Notes under the pieces: model-generated | Told to the model about the DNA's origin: nothing | What the model saw: only the letters and a program-made list of their open reading frames with translations | The model's database searches: none | In this document: in pieces, positions 46,096 through 58,529 of the stretch | How the letters are laid out: each line of letters starts with the position of its first letter | Position numbering within the stretch: the first letter of the stretch is position 1 | From: Stromatinia cepivora | Lineage: Eukaryota > Ascomycota > Leotiomycetes > Helotiales > Sclerotiniaceae | Direction: 5' to 3' | Length of the DNA: 64,000 bases | Assembly (NCBI GenBank): GCA_014898415.1 | Contig: RCTD01000009.1 | Location: 992,001 to 1,056,000, forward strand | Program-made: the position numbers and the translations under genes

Positions 46096-49000
46096 TCAAT
46101 CCCTACGACTCATCCGCCTTCCACGTCCAAATTGAGTCGAAGTAGGACTTGTTGGTGTACTTGGTCTCGCCGATGGTGGAAGACCCAATTTGACTTCTCC
46201 AACCCGTCGTAAAAGTCCTTGTAACGCCAACCTAATTTCCACACCCATATCCCTAGAAAGTAAATCCACTGAGAGTGGGTAGAATACCTCGACGTACTTC
46301 TCGAATCCTTCTCGTGGGAAATTCGTGTACCCTTCCAAAACATCTACAACCACCGGTCGCCATGCAATAATGTTCCTTTGTTGACTCTCTTCTTCAAGCT
46401 GTGTAAAACCACGGATGATATCGGCACATAACGGCACTAAAGCTTGTTCTGTATCTGCTCGGTTTCGTTTCCGCTCTTCACCTTCGTCATGATACATTCT
46501 AAGCAGAATAGAAACATATGTCGCTGCACTGCCAGATTCTTGCTTCAACAAGTTGGGTGGCTGTTTCATAAACCCTTCACGCCACAGGCGCATGCGAAGT
46601 TCCTTGTTTTCGTTGAATCTTTTGGCGAACAGGAAAGACTTTTTGAGTAAAGCCATGAGTCTGAGTAGTTCCGGGCTAGGAATCTGTGCGTAGACAGTAT
46701 CGTTTGAGAAAAGCTCATTGACTGTCTCGATCATCAAGAGTTGTAAAACACATCTAGTAATGATTTTATTGAAAAAGCGTCGGCGAGCTGCAGTGACGAC
46801 CACTGGCTGTTGTTGAAGACCTGATTGTGGCTTATAGTCCTCTAAATCTGGAGTCTGGGCGATCGGCGTCTGACCCTCTTGCTCGGCAATGCTTTCTACA
46901 TCCGAGGTTGCAGCACCATTTGTACCATTGATCTTTAGAGATTGATCATCCTCAAGATCATCCATTGGTGTGACAGAGTCCTCCATAGTACCACCAGCTG
47001 CAGATGATGTTGCAGCAGAGAATAATTGATACGCAGTGGTCCTTTCAAACAACTCAACAAATGCCCCAACTATCTTTGACCAGTGCTGAGGTTTGAATTT
47101 TGTGACATTTTGTAAGATTAATTGCTGTAAACAATTACTACCGATTCGAGCAATTGTGTCATTTTCTTGACATATACATAAAGCAAGGAGATCAAGAAAT
47201 CTATTCAGCATGTACTCAAGCGATTCGAAATAGTGAGTGAATAGGGTGATCATGTTTCGGAGAGCTTGAATCATCGTAGTCGATAGCCATACAGACAACT
47301 CCTCATGATTGACAACATTAGACATCTCGGACTTCGATTTGAGTACCATAAATATAGGATAAAGTAGTTGTCGCCACAGAATGTCCCAGAAGTCAGAAGG
47401 AAAGTCACCTCCATATCTGATTAATGATTCGAAAAGGTAGTTCAGAGCATTGGAACGGACCTCCAGATCTTCCCCAGTCATAAGAACATCGTGAAAGGCG
47501 AATAAAACGGGAAACCAAAAGGCTTCCTCTTGAGTTGTACGACTGATCGGATTTGTAGCGGTTTCTGGAGTCTTCACAGAGCCATCCGAATTTGCATCTG
47601 ATTTGTGAGACAGTGGACACTCTGGGGTTTTCAACATCTTGGGAATAATTGATTTCAGTGCCTCCATAGCTTGTAAACCCTTCTTTTGGAATTTCATATT
47701 TTTCGAGAACTCAGTCAAGCAGACAATTAAGTCTGCAAATGCGCCCTGGGAGATAACAACACCGAACCGTGTTTTATATACTTGGTTAACGTTTTCAAAA
47801 GCAAGGTTGACAATGCTCTCGTATGGCTCCCGAGCTGCGACCGTAAATACGCCGAACATTGTTCTCCATCCAGAGCGAATATTCTCTCCACGGGCTTGGA
47901 TCATTTGTATCAAACACCGTAAAGCCATATCCTTCACAGAAACAACGTTTGAGTTCGACATTACATGTTCGAACGGTTTCAAAAAGTCTTTTTGAAATTT
48001 GAATCCGGGGAGTTCCTCAATTTCCATAAATCGCATGGAGAGTTGACGCAATGAATCCAAAGCAAAGAATACCACGGCGGTATTGTTATGACATCCAACT
48101 CGATTGAAGTGTTCACCTAAAACAGCCCAAATATTGGTCCATTCGAACCGAACACGAGTCATGTTATAGTAACTGATTTCCACGAGTTTCTGAAGACTGT
48201 ATGTTCGTGGGGATTCGTTGGAGCCTGATATCTTAATTTCATCCCAACTGACCTCTGTCAGAGCTCTGGCAAAGTGTACAATGGCTTCACCGGAAAGATT
48301 GGCCGTATTTGTGAATATCCTATCCACCCCCTTGATAACTTCGTCAGACCTACTTTCCATTGCGATCTCGGTTGAATAGGTGGTACTTTGCGTATTCGTC
48401 CGAGGACGAGATTTGGGTCGCTGTGAAGCGGTAGACTTTCTTGATGCATTGGTATCTGATCGCGATGGAGTAACAATTCGGGCTTTCGAAACGTCTGGAA
48501 TAGCCCCTTCATCGACTCCATCAGATATTAACTGCAAGCGATCCAATTGACTGATGCACATCAGAATATCTCGCCATGACCCTTTCAAAAGATTTCCTTC
48601 AGTTTGTGCTATTTCAAGGAGTACCTTTAATGCCTCGACATTCTTGGCCATCATATCCTTCGGATTGTTGAGATTAGTGGAGTTCTTGAGAGCAGAAACA
48701 AAAGCCTCACGTGGAGTTTCCAGATCGAAAAGACATGCAATACGGATTGCTAATTTCATGCCTTCAATGCATAACTTGATGATCTCAATATTGTGAGAAT
48801 TCTGCATTTGACCAGAGAGCCCGGAGAAAAACGACATCCAAGTTACCTCAAACATCGGACCGACATGCTTGAATGAAGTAGCGGGGATGAACTTATCTCC
48901 AGATTTAGATGCATTCTTTCGTTGATTTCGGAAAAGGTTCTTGAATAGTTGTTCTGATCTATGTGAGATCTCCTCGGATTGTTGTAAATAGGCTTCACGC

Positions 49001-51599
49001 TGCAAGTCACGTCCAACTGTAGCCAAGGCTTGCCCAAGACCTGCCGCAATACCACCGCCAGACTGTGGAGGAACATTACCCGTGGCTGCAGCAGCTTCGC
49101 GCTCACTGTTGAGTACGATCTCCTCCTTCTGGATCTCCTCGTAAATGCCGATGAGATATTCATCGGGTAAGTTTGCATTATCGTTGATACCACGATTGTT
49201 TTTGATGAAATCTTCCTTGGTCATTCTCTTGGCAACTTTACTGCTGTGTTGATCAGTGTTCAACATGATGACAGAGTAGGCCAAAACGTAAGCGGTATCT
49301 GCATTGGCGAATGCGTTTGGATTGCCAACAACATAGCGATTTGCAAATTTCAACATAAAACGATCAATCTTCTGAGCCTCACCAGGAAGACGAAAAGATT
49401 GTAAAAACTGACGTAGAGCATCCACGAATCGACGTTTAGTGAAGTCCATAGCATCCACAAATGCGTGCATAATCGCAATATTACGTTCCTCTCCTTCACC
49501 CAAAAACTCTCCAATTTGCGCTTTATCCAACCTATCTTCTCGCAGTAAAAATTGCGCAATGCATTCCGGCGTGTCTTCCGCTATGAATTTATCGGCAAGT
49601 AAAAGCTTTATCCCTTTCTTTGGTTTGAAGTTAAATTGTTTGATGGCATTTGTCATTGCAGTCTTTCTCTGCTTCTCCTTTTCCAGATGTTTAGGGTCAT
49701 CATCCATGATAGGTGTTGAAGGTATTGGTGTGTTTTCACCAGTAATCCTCGAGGAGCTGTCGTTCCCAGGTTCCAAGGACTCTCTAACATCGGCGGAAGC
49801 TCTGATGTCGCTTTCCGGACCACTAGTAACATCAGCAATCCCTTGCTGTGACCAATTGACCAGTGACCTGAGTGTCTCCACAAGACAATCCATAGCTTGT
49901 CGTTTCACAATGTACTCTTTAGGAATTTCTGTCTCCCCATTTTCGGTATGACTACTCAAATGTGCTGTGGATAGAGGCGGGGGAAGTGTGCCTCGAGCTT
50001 GCCAATCCCCACCCGAACTTTTACTATTCTTCTCTTCGTATTGCTGCTGGGCAAGAGGGCTTACCATGACAGCAGCGCTCGCCGCTTTGGATAAGTCTTC
50101 AATTAAGGTCTGGAACATATTATCAACATTCCGATCGCAATCGTAATTTAAATATGTCTCTACAAGCGCACGGGGATCAGCGCAAAATCTATGGAGGATG
50201 CCCATGAAATGGAGCTTTTGAAAAACATGCGCATTTCGTCTCTCTAGGAGTGCCAGATATATCTCATTCAAAAAAACTTCAATCTCTTTCTGTAAAAAGT
50301 CAGTGAAAAGGTCATAAAAATCCATTAATTTATACAAACCTTAAATGGGGCTCTCATGAATTTTAGCATCAGCCAGAAAATTTCACAACAAATTTCGAAG
50401 ACTCGATCAGCAGAGCTGGCGCCATTGCGAGTTATGCTAAGACATAGGTAGAATTTAATAGCTTGTAAGAAACCAGTAGGCTCGTTGCTTTTGCTGTTGG
50501 TAATCGTACACAATGGAGAAGTGAAGACGAGCATATTATTATTGAGCAGCATGTGAATGAGGTGAAGAGAAATTAACTTTGAGCGCATAGCTTGGCCTTT
50601 TACATCGAATAATTGATCCGGCGGAAGAATTTTGGTACTAAGATTGCAAAACGATCTGAAGACCAAATATGCATCCCTTATATAAACCTCATCTTCCATA
50701 TCCTCGGTTTCTAGACTATCATCAGTACTACTGTCTGGGGCAGTTTGTTCCGATACGGATCGAGGTGAGGCTTTCGCGGGCTTTACTTGTGTCACCATGG
50801 TTGGCCCTTCTCCCATCTGCGAATCGTCGAAACTCTTTCGATGTTCGAGGTCTTTGAGTGTGAGTTTTGGCGCATCCCCATTCGAGAGTTCTTTCGCCGT
50901 CGCAGATTCATCCGCCGCCCCTTCTCCCACACTACTTTCAGGCACGTCATTTAATGACTCTTGGGCATCGACCGTGAATGAGCTAGTATTTTCGGGATTT
51001 TTATCCAATTTCGAAAGGTTCAATCTAGCCTCCTTCATATGTATCCTTGTTTTCACTCTTTCGAAAACCGTTCCAACCATCTGTGTCAATGTCCCTTGCG
51101 CGACCTGTTGATTCGGGCTACTTTTTGAAAGTAGGAAGACATTGTAAACTTGTCGCACTGCCTTCAACAACCCCGCGCCGTGAACCACAATTTTATCATT
51201 CAGAACTGCTGCCAATAATGATTTTACAATCTGCAATTGAATTTCGACTGGCGTAGTTTCTCCCTGGAAACAATCGCATATTGTATCTATCGCTCGTTCG
51301 ATCAATGGCGCACGATCGGCCTCTCTGTCTGCGTTTGGCGATGAAGGAACGGAGAAGTAAGAATAGCTAATAAGCTTTCCGATACAATCCAACGCAGTCG
51401 TAGTCAATGGAATACTTCCGGATCGTGTAGCTTGTTGTAATGGATCGAAAATGATCTCGGGGTCAGGTAATTGAGGTTCATGTTCTTTAATATCCTTTAA
51501 AGCCTTCTCAACTGATTCTCCTAATCCCTTTCTTTTTTGAGCCTCTTTAGAATTATGTATAGCTTCCAGAGCTGAAACCACAAAGACGATGGAGCTCAT
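46096..51599 (-). CDS. SEC7: ARF guanine nucleotide exchange factor Sec7
   Basis: Two exons (complement 50340-51599 and 46096-50289), giving 1817 residues; the intron has a GTTTGT donor and TTTTTACAG acceptor. The first exon holds the DCB region (SIVFVVSALEAIHNSKEAQK) and ends RAPFK, joining KEIEVFLNEIYLALLERR, the start of the HUS region (MGILHRFCADPRALVETYLN, YDCDRNVDN). The Sec7 catalytic domain spans about 635-812, with the glutamic finger in FRLPGEAQKIDRF (E724) and VLAYSVIMLNTDQHS. The HDS repeats follow to the C-terminus. Known for the family: the trans-Golgi exchange factor for Arf1-type GTPases that starts coat assembly and secretory vesicle formation, sensitive to brefeldin A. Length and order match fungal Sec7. 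Confidence 0.95.
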
Positions 51600-52264
51600 G
51601 GTGGTCGATCGATTGCGCCAACTTCCATCCGTAGTAATAAGTATCCTATTCTTTAAAAAGAGAGAAAAGGAGAATCTCTAAGATGTATTATGGTGAGACT
51701 TTAGTTAAAATCATGAAATTAATAATTCTTTTATATTTGAATTTGAATTTGAGATTCGAGGGGGAAGAGAACGGGTCATAGGTAATTTCTTTCCCGATGA
51801 ACCCTTCCTTAGCTGCCACTATGCCACATATCTGGTCCGGCCATTCATTCAATTACAATCCCTAACTTTAAAATCCATTCAAGCGCTTATCAACCAATAG
51901 AAATTCTAGATTACTTCAATAGCGTTTAAAGACCAATAGGACTCTTCGTGGTGGAATTTTATGCGTCTAATCTAAGACTATTCTACTTTTGTACTAATCT
52001 TTTGGAGCTCCGGCCTCCTAACGGAACTCAACCTACGAGGTTTTCCGATATTCAACAGAACAATTTAAATCTGGGTTTTTGTCGCGAATAACTTCCTCCC
52101 ACTTCCCACTCCACCCCAATTATAACCTCCAACCCTTCCGCCCCCAATCCTACAACTCGGGTTCTAAATATCCAAAGAATTCTATTTTCTGGGTACGGAT
52201 TTGGATTCTTTTCACTCCTTTTAAGTGCTTTCGTTATTCTTTCCTCTAGATATCCTCGCCAAAG
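51600..52264. promoter_or_regulatory. Divergent promoter region of SEC7 and PDH E2
   Basis: About 665 bp between two outward starts, AT-rich, with no ORF of note. It should carry both promoters; no clear TATA box. Confidence 0.45.
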
Positions 52265-53762
52265 ATGTTTTCCGCAGTGTTGAGAAGGCGTGCCCTTCAA
52301 TCATCATCTCTGCCATATCAATTAGCAAGATGTTATGCCTCGAAATCCTTCCCTCCTCATACCGTGGTCACTATGCCAGCTTTATCGCCAACAATGACTG
52401 CAGGTAACATTGGATCATGGCAAAAGAAGCCTGGAGATGCAATTGTCCCTGGTGATGTCTTGGTAGAGATTGAGACTGATAAGGCGCAAATGGACTTCGA
52501 ATTCCAAGAGGAAGGTGTTTTGGCTGCCATATTGAAGCAATCTGGTGAGAAGGATGTTGCTGTTGGAAATGTTTGTACTACTTCGAGCTGAAGAAAGGGT
52601 AGAGTGCTGACGGGACAATAGCCAATTGCTGTTATGGTTGAAGAGGGAGGGGATGTATCGGCTTTCGCGGACTTCACACTCGCAGACGCCGGAGGAGAGA
52701 AATCCGCACCAGCACCACCAAAGGAGGAAGCCAGCCAATCTTCCGAGAAATCTGACACAAAGTCTGGAACTGCCCCCCCGCCCCCCACCGAATCGACCCC
52801 AGCTCCTGAGGAATCCGCATCGAGTGGTGGAAGATTACAACCTGCTATGGACAGAGCCATCAATGCTAGCTCCGCGGCTATTAAATTGGCACTTGATAAC
52901 GGTGTTAAGCTTACTGGTGTTAAGGGTACTGGACTCGGTGGACAAATTACTGAGGCAGATGTTAAGAAGGCTGCCTCCGGAGCTTCCGCCAGCGGCGCAC
53001 CAGCAGCTGCTACATCCAGTTATGTCGATACCCCAATCACATCCATGCGTAAGACCATTGCCAACCGTCTTACCGAGTCTGTGAACCAAAACCCACACTA
53101 CTTTGTCGCCTCTACCGTTTCAGTTACCAAGCTCATCAAGCTCCGCGCAGCTCTTAACGCTTCTGGGGAAGGAAAATATAGGCTCTCAATCAACGATTTC
53201 TTGATCAAGGCCTGTGCTATTGCATGCAAGAAGGTCCCAGCTGTTAACTCCAGCTGGAGAGATGGTTTCATCCGCCAATTCAGTAATGTTGATGTCAGCG
53301 TAAGTTTTCCTTTCCTTTTCTCAGCACATTCAAACTTACTAAACCTCTACTCAGGTCGCGGTTGCCACCCCAGTCGGTCTCATGACACCAATCGTCAAGA
53401 ACGTCGAAGGTCTCGGTCTGGAATCCATCTCAGCACAAGTCAAGGATCTTGGCAAGCGTGCCCGTGATGGCAAACTCAAGCCAGATGAATACCAAGGTGG
53501 AACCTTCACAATTAGCAACATGGGAATGAACAGCGCCATCGACCGATTCACCGCTGTTATCAACCCACCACAAGCAGCCATCCTCGCCGTAGGAACCACT
53601 CAAAAGGCAGCTATCCAAGGCGCGGACGGAGGAATCGAATGGGATGACCAAATCACCGTTACCGGAAGCTTCGACCACAAGGTCGTAGATGGTGCCGTTG
53701 GTGGTGAATGGATGAAGGAGTTCAAGAAGGTTGTAGAGAACCCTTTGGAATTATTGCTATAA
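52265..53762 (+). CDS. Pyruvate dehydrogenase E2 (dihydrolipoyl acetyltransferase)
   Basis: Three exons (52265-52570, 52622-53299, 53355-53762), giving 463 residues. The basic N-terminus ([20 protein letters not shown]) is a mitochondrial presequence. A single lipoyl domain at about 35-110 has [18 protein letters not shown] and [11 protein letters not shown], with the lipoylated K73. An Ala/Pro/Ser linker leads to the subunit-binding domain ([34 protein letters not shown]). The catalytic core carries [33 protein letters not shown] (H436, D440) and ends NPLELLL. Known: E2 core of the mitochondrial pyruvate dehydrogenase complex, transferring acetyl groups to coenzyme A (yeast Lat1). The active-site sequence reads DHKVVDG rather than the commoner DHRVVDG, a conservative change. 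Confidence 0.95.
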
Positions 53763-54802
53763 GAAATGATGTGACATGATATGAATTCGGAGGCCAGAGC
53801 TAGGGTTACACCAGGTTGAGATGATCAGGGTGCTTAGTTGATGTGTAGGCTGATGATACCGATGAAAGAAAGAAGAAAAGAGATTCCCCATGTAACTCCT
53901 TGTACAATCAAATCAACGATTCCTCGTAGCATGTTCCCTCTCTCTCTCTGGTAACATGATATTATAGATTGTTCTGAATGCTGTTTCAACTAAACGGTCT
54001 GAGATATTCGGCATACAAAATCCCCGATGAACCCCTCCTGATGGATGCACTTTGTACCCCACCCTCGCCCTCGCCCCCTGAAAAGTACCCATATCCACCT
54101 CATCACATTCCCCTTCCTACCATACTCCCTATACTTCTCTCCAGTAAAAACCCCTCTTCCATCCCTTCCATCTAAACTCTTCCATCTACCATCTAATAAT
54201 AAGTTACCGGTAAGATTACAACCATCTACCTATCTAATCTACACCAAGAACTCTAAGTACTCCTTCACAACAATCGGAATCTTAAAATTTTGGTTTATTC
54301 AATTCTCGGTTTTCGATTTTCTATTCTTAATTTCGACCGATTTGAATTTTTCATACATAGAAAGATAGATAGATGTATAGATGTAATATTGAGTCGGAAT
54401 CCGAATCCGAATCCGAATTCGAGTTCGGGACTAGCCTTGATGGTGGCTATTTAAGTTTCTAGCAACGTTGGCTCCGCACACCGCCCACCCATGACTTGCT
54501 CAATTGCTCAATCGCTCCCCTAATTTCCTACTTCCTACTTCCTCCCTTGAAATAATATAAAAGAAGACAAACGAAACGAAACAGACACCGCCTATACTCC
54601 CATCCTACCCAAGCCAGCCGATCCCATATGTCCAACGCCTAGCAATGCAATGCATATCGGTATGTAAGCAAATAAGTAAGTATATAACTAAGTGCGGTGC
54701 GCATATGAGCATTCCCCCTTTCCTTTCTACTCCAAGTAAAGCAAACAATCGTTAATATCCTATCAATCAATCCACTCCCCTCCCCTCTCACTCTATACTT
54801 CA
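53763..54802. other. Convergent intergenic region between PDH E2 and PEP7
   Basis: About 1 kb with 3' UTRs of two inward genes, including a (GATA)n-like stretch near 54363 and a GAATCC repeat (listed). Short ORFs have no support. Confidence 0.5.
54395..54428. repeat. GAATCC hexanucleotide repeat
   Basis: Three to four near-perfect tandem GAATCC units follow a short (GATA)3 run, ending in GAATTCGAGTTCGG. The run sits in non-coding DNA between two convergent genes; likely a simple microsatellite. Confidence 0.75.
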
Positions 54803-56951
54803 TCATCTCCCCAATCCCAAAACACCCGCACTCCCACCCCCTTCCGTCTCCCTCCTATAAACGCCTTCAAAATCCAATTGTTCAATCATCCCATTAACGC
54901 TATCAATCTCCCTCTGCATATCAGTCAAATTTGTCCTTAAAGCCTCTACCTCATCAAATTTCCTTCTTTTCCTTGCATCGGCTACCATTTCCTGGACGAA
55001 GAATTTTTGTTCTTCTAATACTATTAATCTTTCTCTCAATTCCTTTTCTTCTTGTTCCATTTGGGATATTTGGCTGATATCTGAGATCTGTGATGAGGTT
55101 TCTGTAGTCGTGTCGTTGTATTTGATATTTGAGAGGGCAGAGCGTCCGTTTTGGGGTCGGAGAGATGAGTGACTAGAGGAAGGTGTGGCATGTCTCAGGA
55201 CTTTGGGAAGAGATTTGAGGGGCAGCATGTGAAGATGAAGAAAGCTAGAAGATTGCTGGTAGATAGCCTTTTGGATTTTTTGTTGAGTGGGTGAGGTGGT
55301 CGGTAAGTCACGTATGCGTCTTCCAGCTTGATCATATTTTCCAAAACTATCTATTAATCTCTTTCGAACCTTAGCTGCTTCAGCAAGTTGGACATGTGAC
55401 GGAGGTTTGTCTGGATCTTGAAGCGCAACTAATAGACGCTGGAAATTGGGTAGCAGTAGACGAATACCCTTCTCGAATTGTACGAGGTTTTCATAAGCCC
55501 GCTGCGAAGGTGTCTTCTCCATAAGTTCAGCAGCAAAGTCTTTCTTAGAAAAGATCGTCGTTTTGCAGTCGCGACACATCCGAATATCGAGACTAACATT
55601 CTCCGTATGTTTTTCTGACTGGACATCAGTTACTGGAATATGTCAACGAATGACACTGAATATGTTGGAAACGTTCAAAACTTACTTGCTGTGACATTCA
55701 ACCCAATTTCGGACGAACATCCGGTTCTAGGATCTGAACAGACAATTCGTCCACATAGCCTACAGTGATGCCGCCGAAATGACCACGAACCAAATTCTTG
55801 TTGGCAAAAAGGACATTTTGGAACTTTTGCATCCTCTTCCCAGGTTACCACTGATTGCTCTAGTATTTTGCGTGGATTCTTTTGCCCTGCCAGAGATAAT
55901 AACGTTCCATTGCTAACCATGTCTTCGGGTGGATTCGCAAGCAGTTGGGTCAATTTACTTAGTCGTTTTTCCAATCTCGAGATTTCCAGATACGCCTTAT
56001 CCACATGCTTCCTTCGCATTGCCATGAAGTCGTTTGTGTGATCTCGAAAAAACCCATTATGATCATTATATCCTTCTCTTGACTTAAAACAAGTCTCGCA
56101 AACTCTACACCATAATCCCCGAACAGGTTCATGTTGTGCCGACCTCGAGAGTTTAATTTGGTACATAGTGTGGTCCTCGCAGAATAGACGGCCGCATTTC
56201 CTACAATTAACACTTCCATTGACTGCACCAAGTCTTTTCCCGCATATTGGTTCCGTGCATATGTCATTGAATCCAGATTTCTGCCAATGTGTTCTTGTGA
56301 TTACTTCGTCGGGATCTGGTCGAACTGGCTCAGGTGTTGACATGCGATTTCCAGAAAGAGCATTCGGTATTGGATTCGAGGATGTTGGCGCATCGTTCGA
56401 TTCGAAAACGTCTAATCCCTTGAGTTTCTGGTTTATCACTGCTAATGGTTGAAATTTCTTCGCCTTTATGACCTGCTTGTCAAACCAATTCTTCACTTCA
56501 TCCTGTTCCAGTTCCGGAAGTTCTTGGTGGTTATCATCAAGATGTCTGTTGAGAGTGAGTTTCTTTTCGGATTTCGAGATACAGAAAGCATACCGATTGA
56601 GTTGCAATAAAGTCATCTGCCAGGCATTAGTATTATTCTGCAGAACATTATAATAGATCAAAGATTACTCACCATTTCTTCGCTGCATATTGGACATAGG
56701 AGCTTCGAGCCCGTGGCGGTGACACTTGAGGAGCGTCCATTTTCCAGTGAAACTCTCGAAGTTAAATCTTGGCTATCGTTTGGTAAAGGCGAAGTTGCTA
56801 AAGGAGATGTTGAATGACTCGAACTCAATGAAAGAGTACTCTCTGATGGAGTGATGAAACTAGAATTTCGTTGTTGCGCTGGAGGGGTAGGAGGTGCCAA
56901 TGACTTTCCACTACCCAAAATTCTCCCACCTCCCAGCTTTCGACCGGACAT
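54803..56951 (-). CDS. FYVE-type endosomal tethering protein (Pep7/Vac1, Rabenosyn-5-like)
   Basis: Four exons (complement 56673-56951, 56594-56616, 55686-56545, 54803-55632), giving 663 residues; exon 2 is only 23 bp. The Ser/Thr-rich N-terminus (MSGRKLGGGRILGSGKSLAP) leads to a C2H2 zinc finger split over two introns: CPICSEEMMTLLQLNRHLDD, then NHQELPEL. A first Cys-rich region includes ICGKRLGAVNGSVNCRKCGR, and a second contains the FYVE signature, RRHHCRLCGRIVCS. C-terminally lie helical segments (DPDKPPSHVQLAEAAKVRKR) and a coiled coil (LRERLIVLEEQKFFVQEMV). Known for the family: Vac1/Pep7 binds PI3P and Rab5-type GTPases to tether Golgi-derived vesicles to the endosome during vacuolar sorting. 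Assignment to Vac1/Pep7 rather than another FYVE protein rests on the C2H2 plus FYVE order. Confidence 0.9.
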
Positions 56952-57251
56952 GACTGAAGATATATCGAAATTATGAGGAATTATACCTCAGAACCTCACC
57001 AGCTCAAGACATTGATTTATTTAAAATTTCCATGTCCTTAAGACTTTCCATTCGCCTTGTTCATTCTGTGACGGGTGGTTTCGAATGTCCTGAGTAAGCG
57101 AAGCTGTGCCTTATCAGTACGTACTGTACTGAATTCCATTTGCTTATCGCACATTGTCATCAAGGATTTGCATTCATGATAAAGCAACGAACAATCTCCA
57201 ATAAAGAATTGGCAATTATGCACATCATTAATTACTACAATATCAATACAA
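56952..57251. promoter_or_regulatory. Divergent promoter of PEP7-like gene and MET8
   Basis: About 300 bp between two outward start codons; AT-rich, with no clear TATA box. Both promoters must lie here. Confidence 0.45.
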
Positions 57252-58159
57252 ATGGGTGAAGAAAAATTTCCTGAAGTCGAGGGCGGCGGTTCATTGATAC
57301 TGGCATGGCAAATCAAGAATAAAAGGGTATTAGTAGTTGGAGGCGGAGAGGTAAAAAAAAATAATCTTTCCAACATCAATCATTCTTCACAGCTAATTTT
57401 TGAAAGGTCGCAGCAGGTCGAATTTTGAACGTTTTGAATGCAGATGCAAAGGTTACTGTCGTATCACCTCGAGCAGGCCTAAATCCAGAAGTTGCATATC
57501 GAGTAGAAAAGGGGCAAGTAGATTTTGTGGATAGAAAGTTCGAACCTTCCGACCTCGATAATGTCGATATGGTTTTGACTGCTGTCGATGACCCGGAAGC
57601 ATCTTCACAGATCTGGAAGTTATGCAAAGAAAGGAAAATAGCAGCAAATATCGCAGATGTACCACCCGAGTGTGACTTCTATTTTGGAAGTGTTCATCGA
57701 GATGGACCTCTACAAATCATGGTTAGCACGAATGGGAAAGGTCCACGATTTGCCAATATTGTAAGGAGACAAATAGCTTCGAATTTGCCAAACAACATTG
57801 GTGAAGGGATAGAAAAAATTGGGAAATTAAGGCAAATGCTCAGGAAGGTCGCACCAGGACCGGAAGAAGGGCCAAAGAGGATGTCATGGTAAGCATTTTT
57901 GAAGACCGATATTGACGTTATACTTATATCAAGTAGGATGATCAGAGTCAGCGATGCTTACAGTCTAGAGGACCTACATGAGATGAACGAAGAAGATATG
58001 GAAACACTACTACGATTTTACGCCCCCAATCAAGTCCCACGATTCAAATGTTTACAGAAAATGAAAGATAAGTCATGGGACGTAGGTTGTCTGCGGCCAT
58101 TGAAAGATGAGGACAAGGGTTTCGATGGCTCCTGGGGATTTTCTGTAGGATGGGCTTGA
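57252..58159 (+). CDS. MET8: Siroheme synthase Met8
   Basis: Three exons (57252-57350, 57407-57888, 57937-58159), giving 267 residues. The NAD-binding loop (KNKRVLVVGGGEVAAGRIL) is split by intron 1; the acceptor chosen (TTTTTGAAAG) is the one that restores the frame. Downstream are VTVVSPRAGLN and the catalytic region ANIADVPPECDFYFGSVH (D117 probably equals the key Asp of yeast Met8), then FANIVRRQIASNL. The C-terminal exon adds SLEDLHEMNEEDMETLL, as in fungal Met8. Known: a bifunctional enzyme that oxidises precorrin-2 to sirohydrochlorin with NAD and inserts iron to form siroheme, the cofactor of sulfite (and nitrite) reductase. Confidence 0.92.
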
Positions 58160-58529
58160 TAAACGTGTCGCTTGTATAACAACATCAAATTACTGCCATT
58201 TTTAGTTCTTTTTGGAAACAACCAAGGCAAGGAGCTCCTGGTAGGCACTTCTCGAAGCTTTCTGGAAATGATATACGCTTACGATTGATCATTTCAAACG
58301 AAACAGCTGGCAATGAAACTAAAAGGTTAATGATTTTAAAAGAAGTTCTAGGATTCTACTACATCACCTTTCTCACTCATTCTCATTTTTGCCTTTCCTT
58401 TAGCTACAATGCCTCGTTGGAGTTCATCTACCACTCTCCGTATGCAACGTCGTTCGGCCAAGCTATGATTGTGTATATGTATATCTGATTTTTGCCGAGT
58501 CGTGTCACAAGTCTGATGTGTCTACAAGT
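58160..58529. other. Short intergenic region between MET8 and GH105 relic
   Basis: About 370 bp. It holds the MET8 3' UTR. Two short ORFs (58285-58488, 58492-58683) lack any domain; the second overlaps the relic in another frame. Confidence 0.45.

Noticed and set aside
49439..49951. Plus-strand ORF (170 codons) inside SEC7
   Set aside because: Antisense shadow of the conserved SEC7 exon; no motifs.
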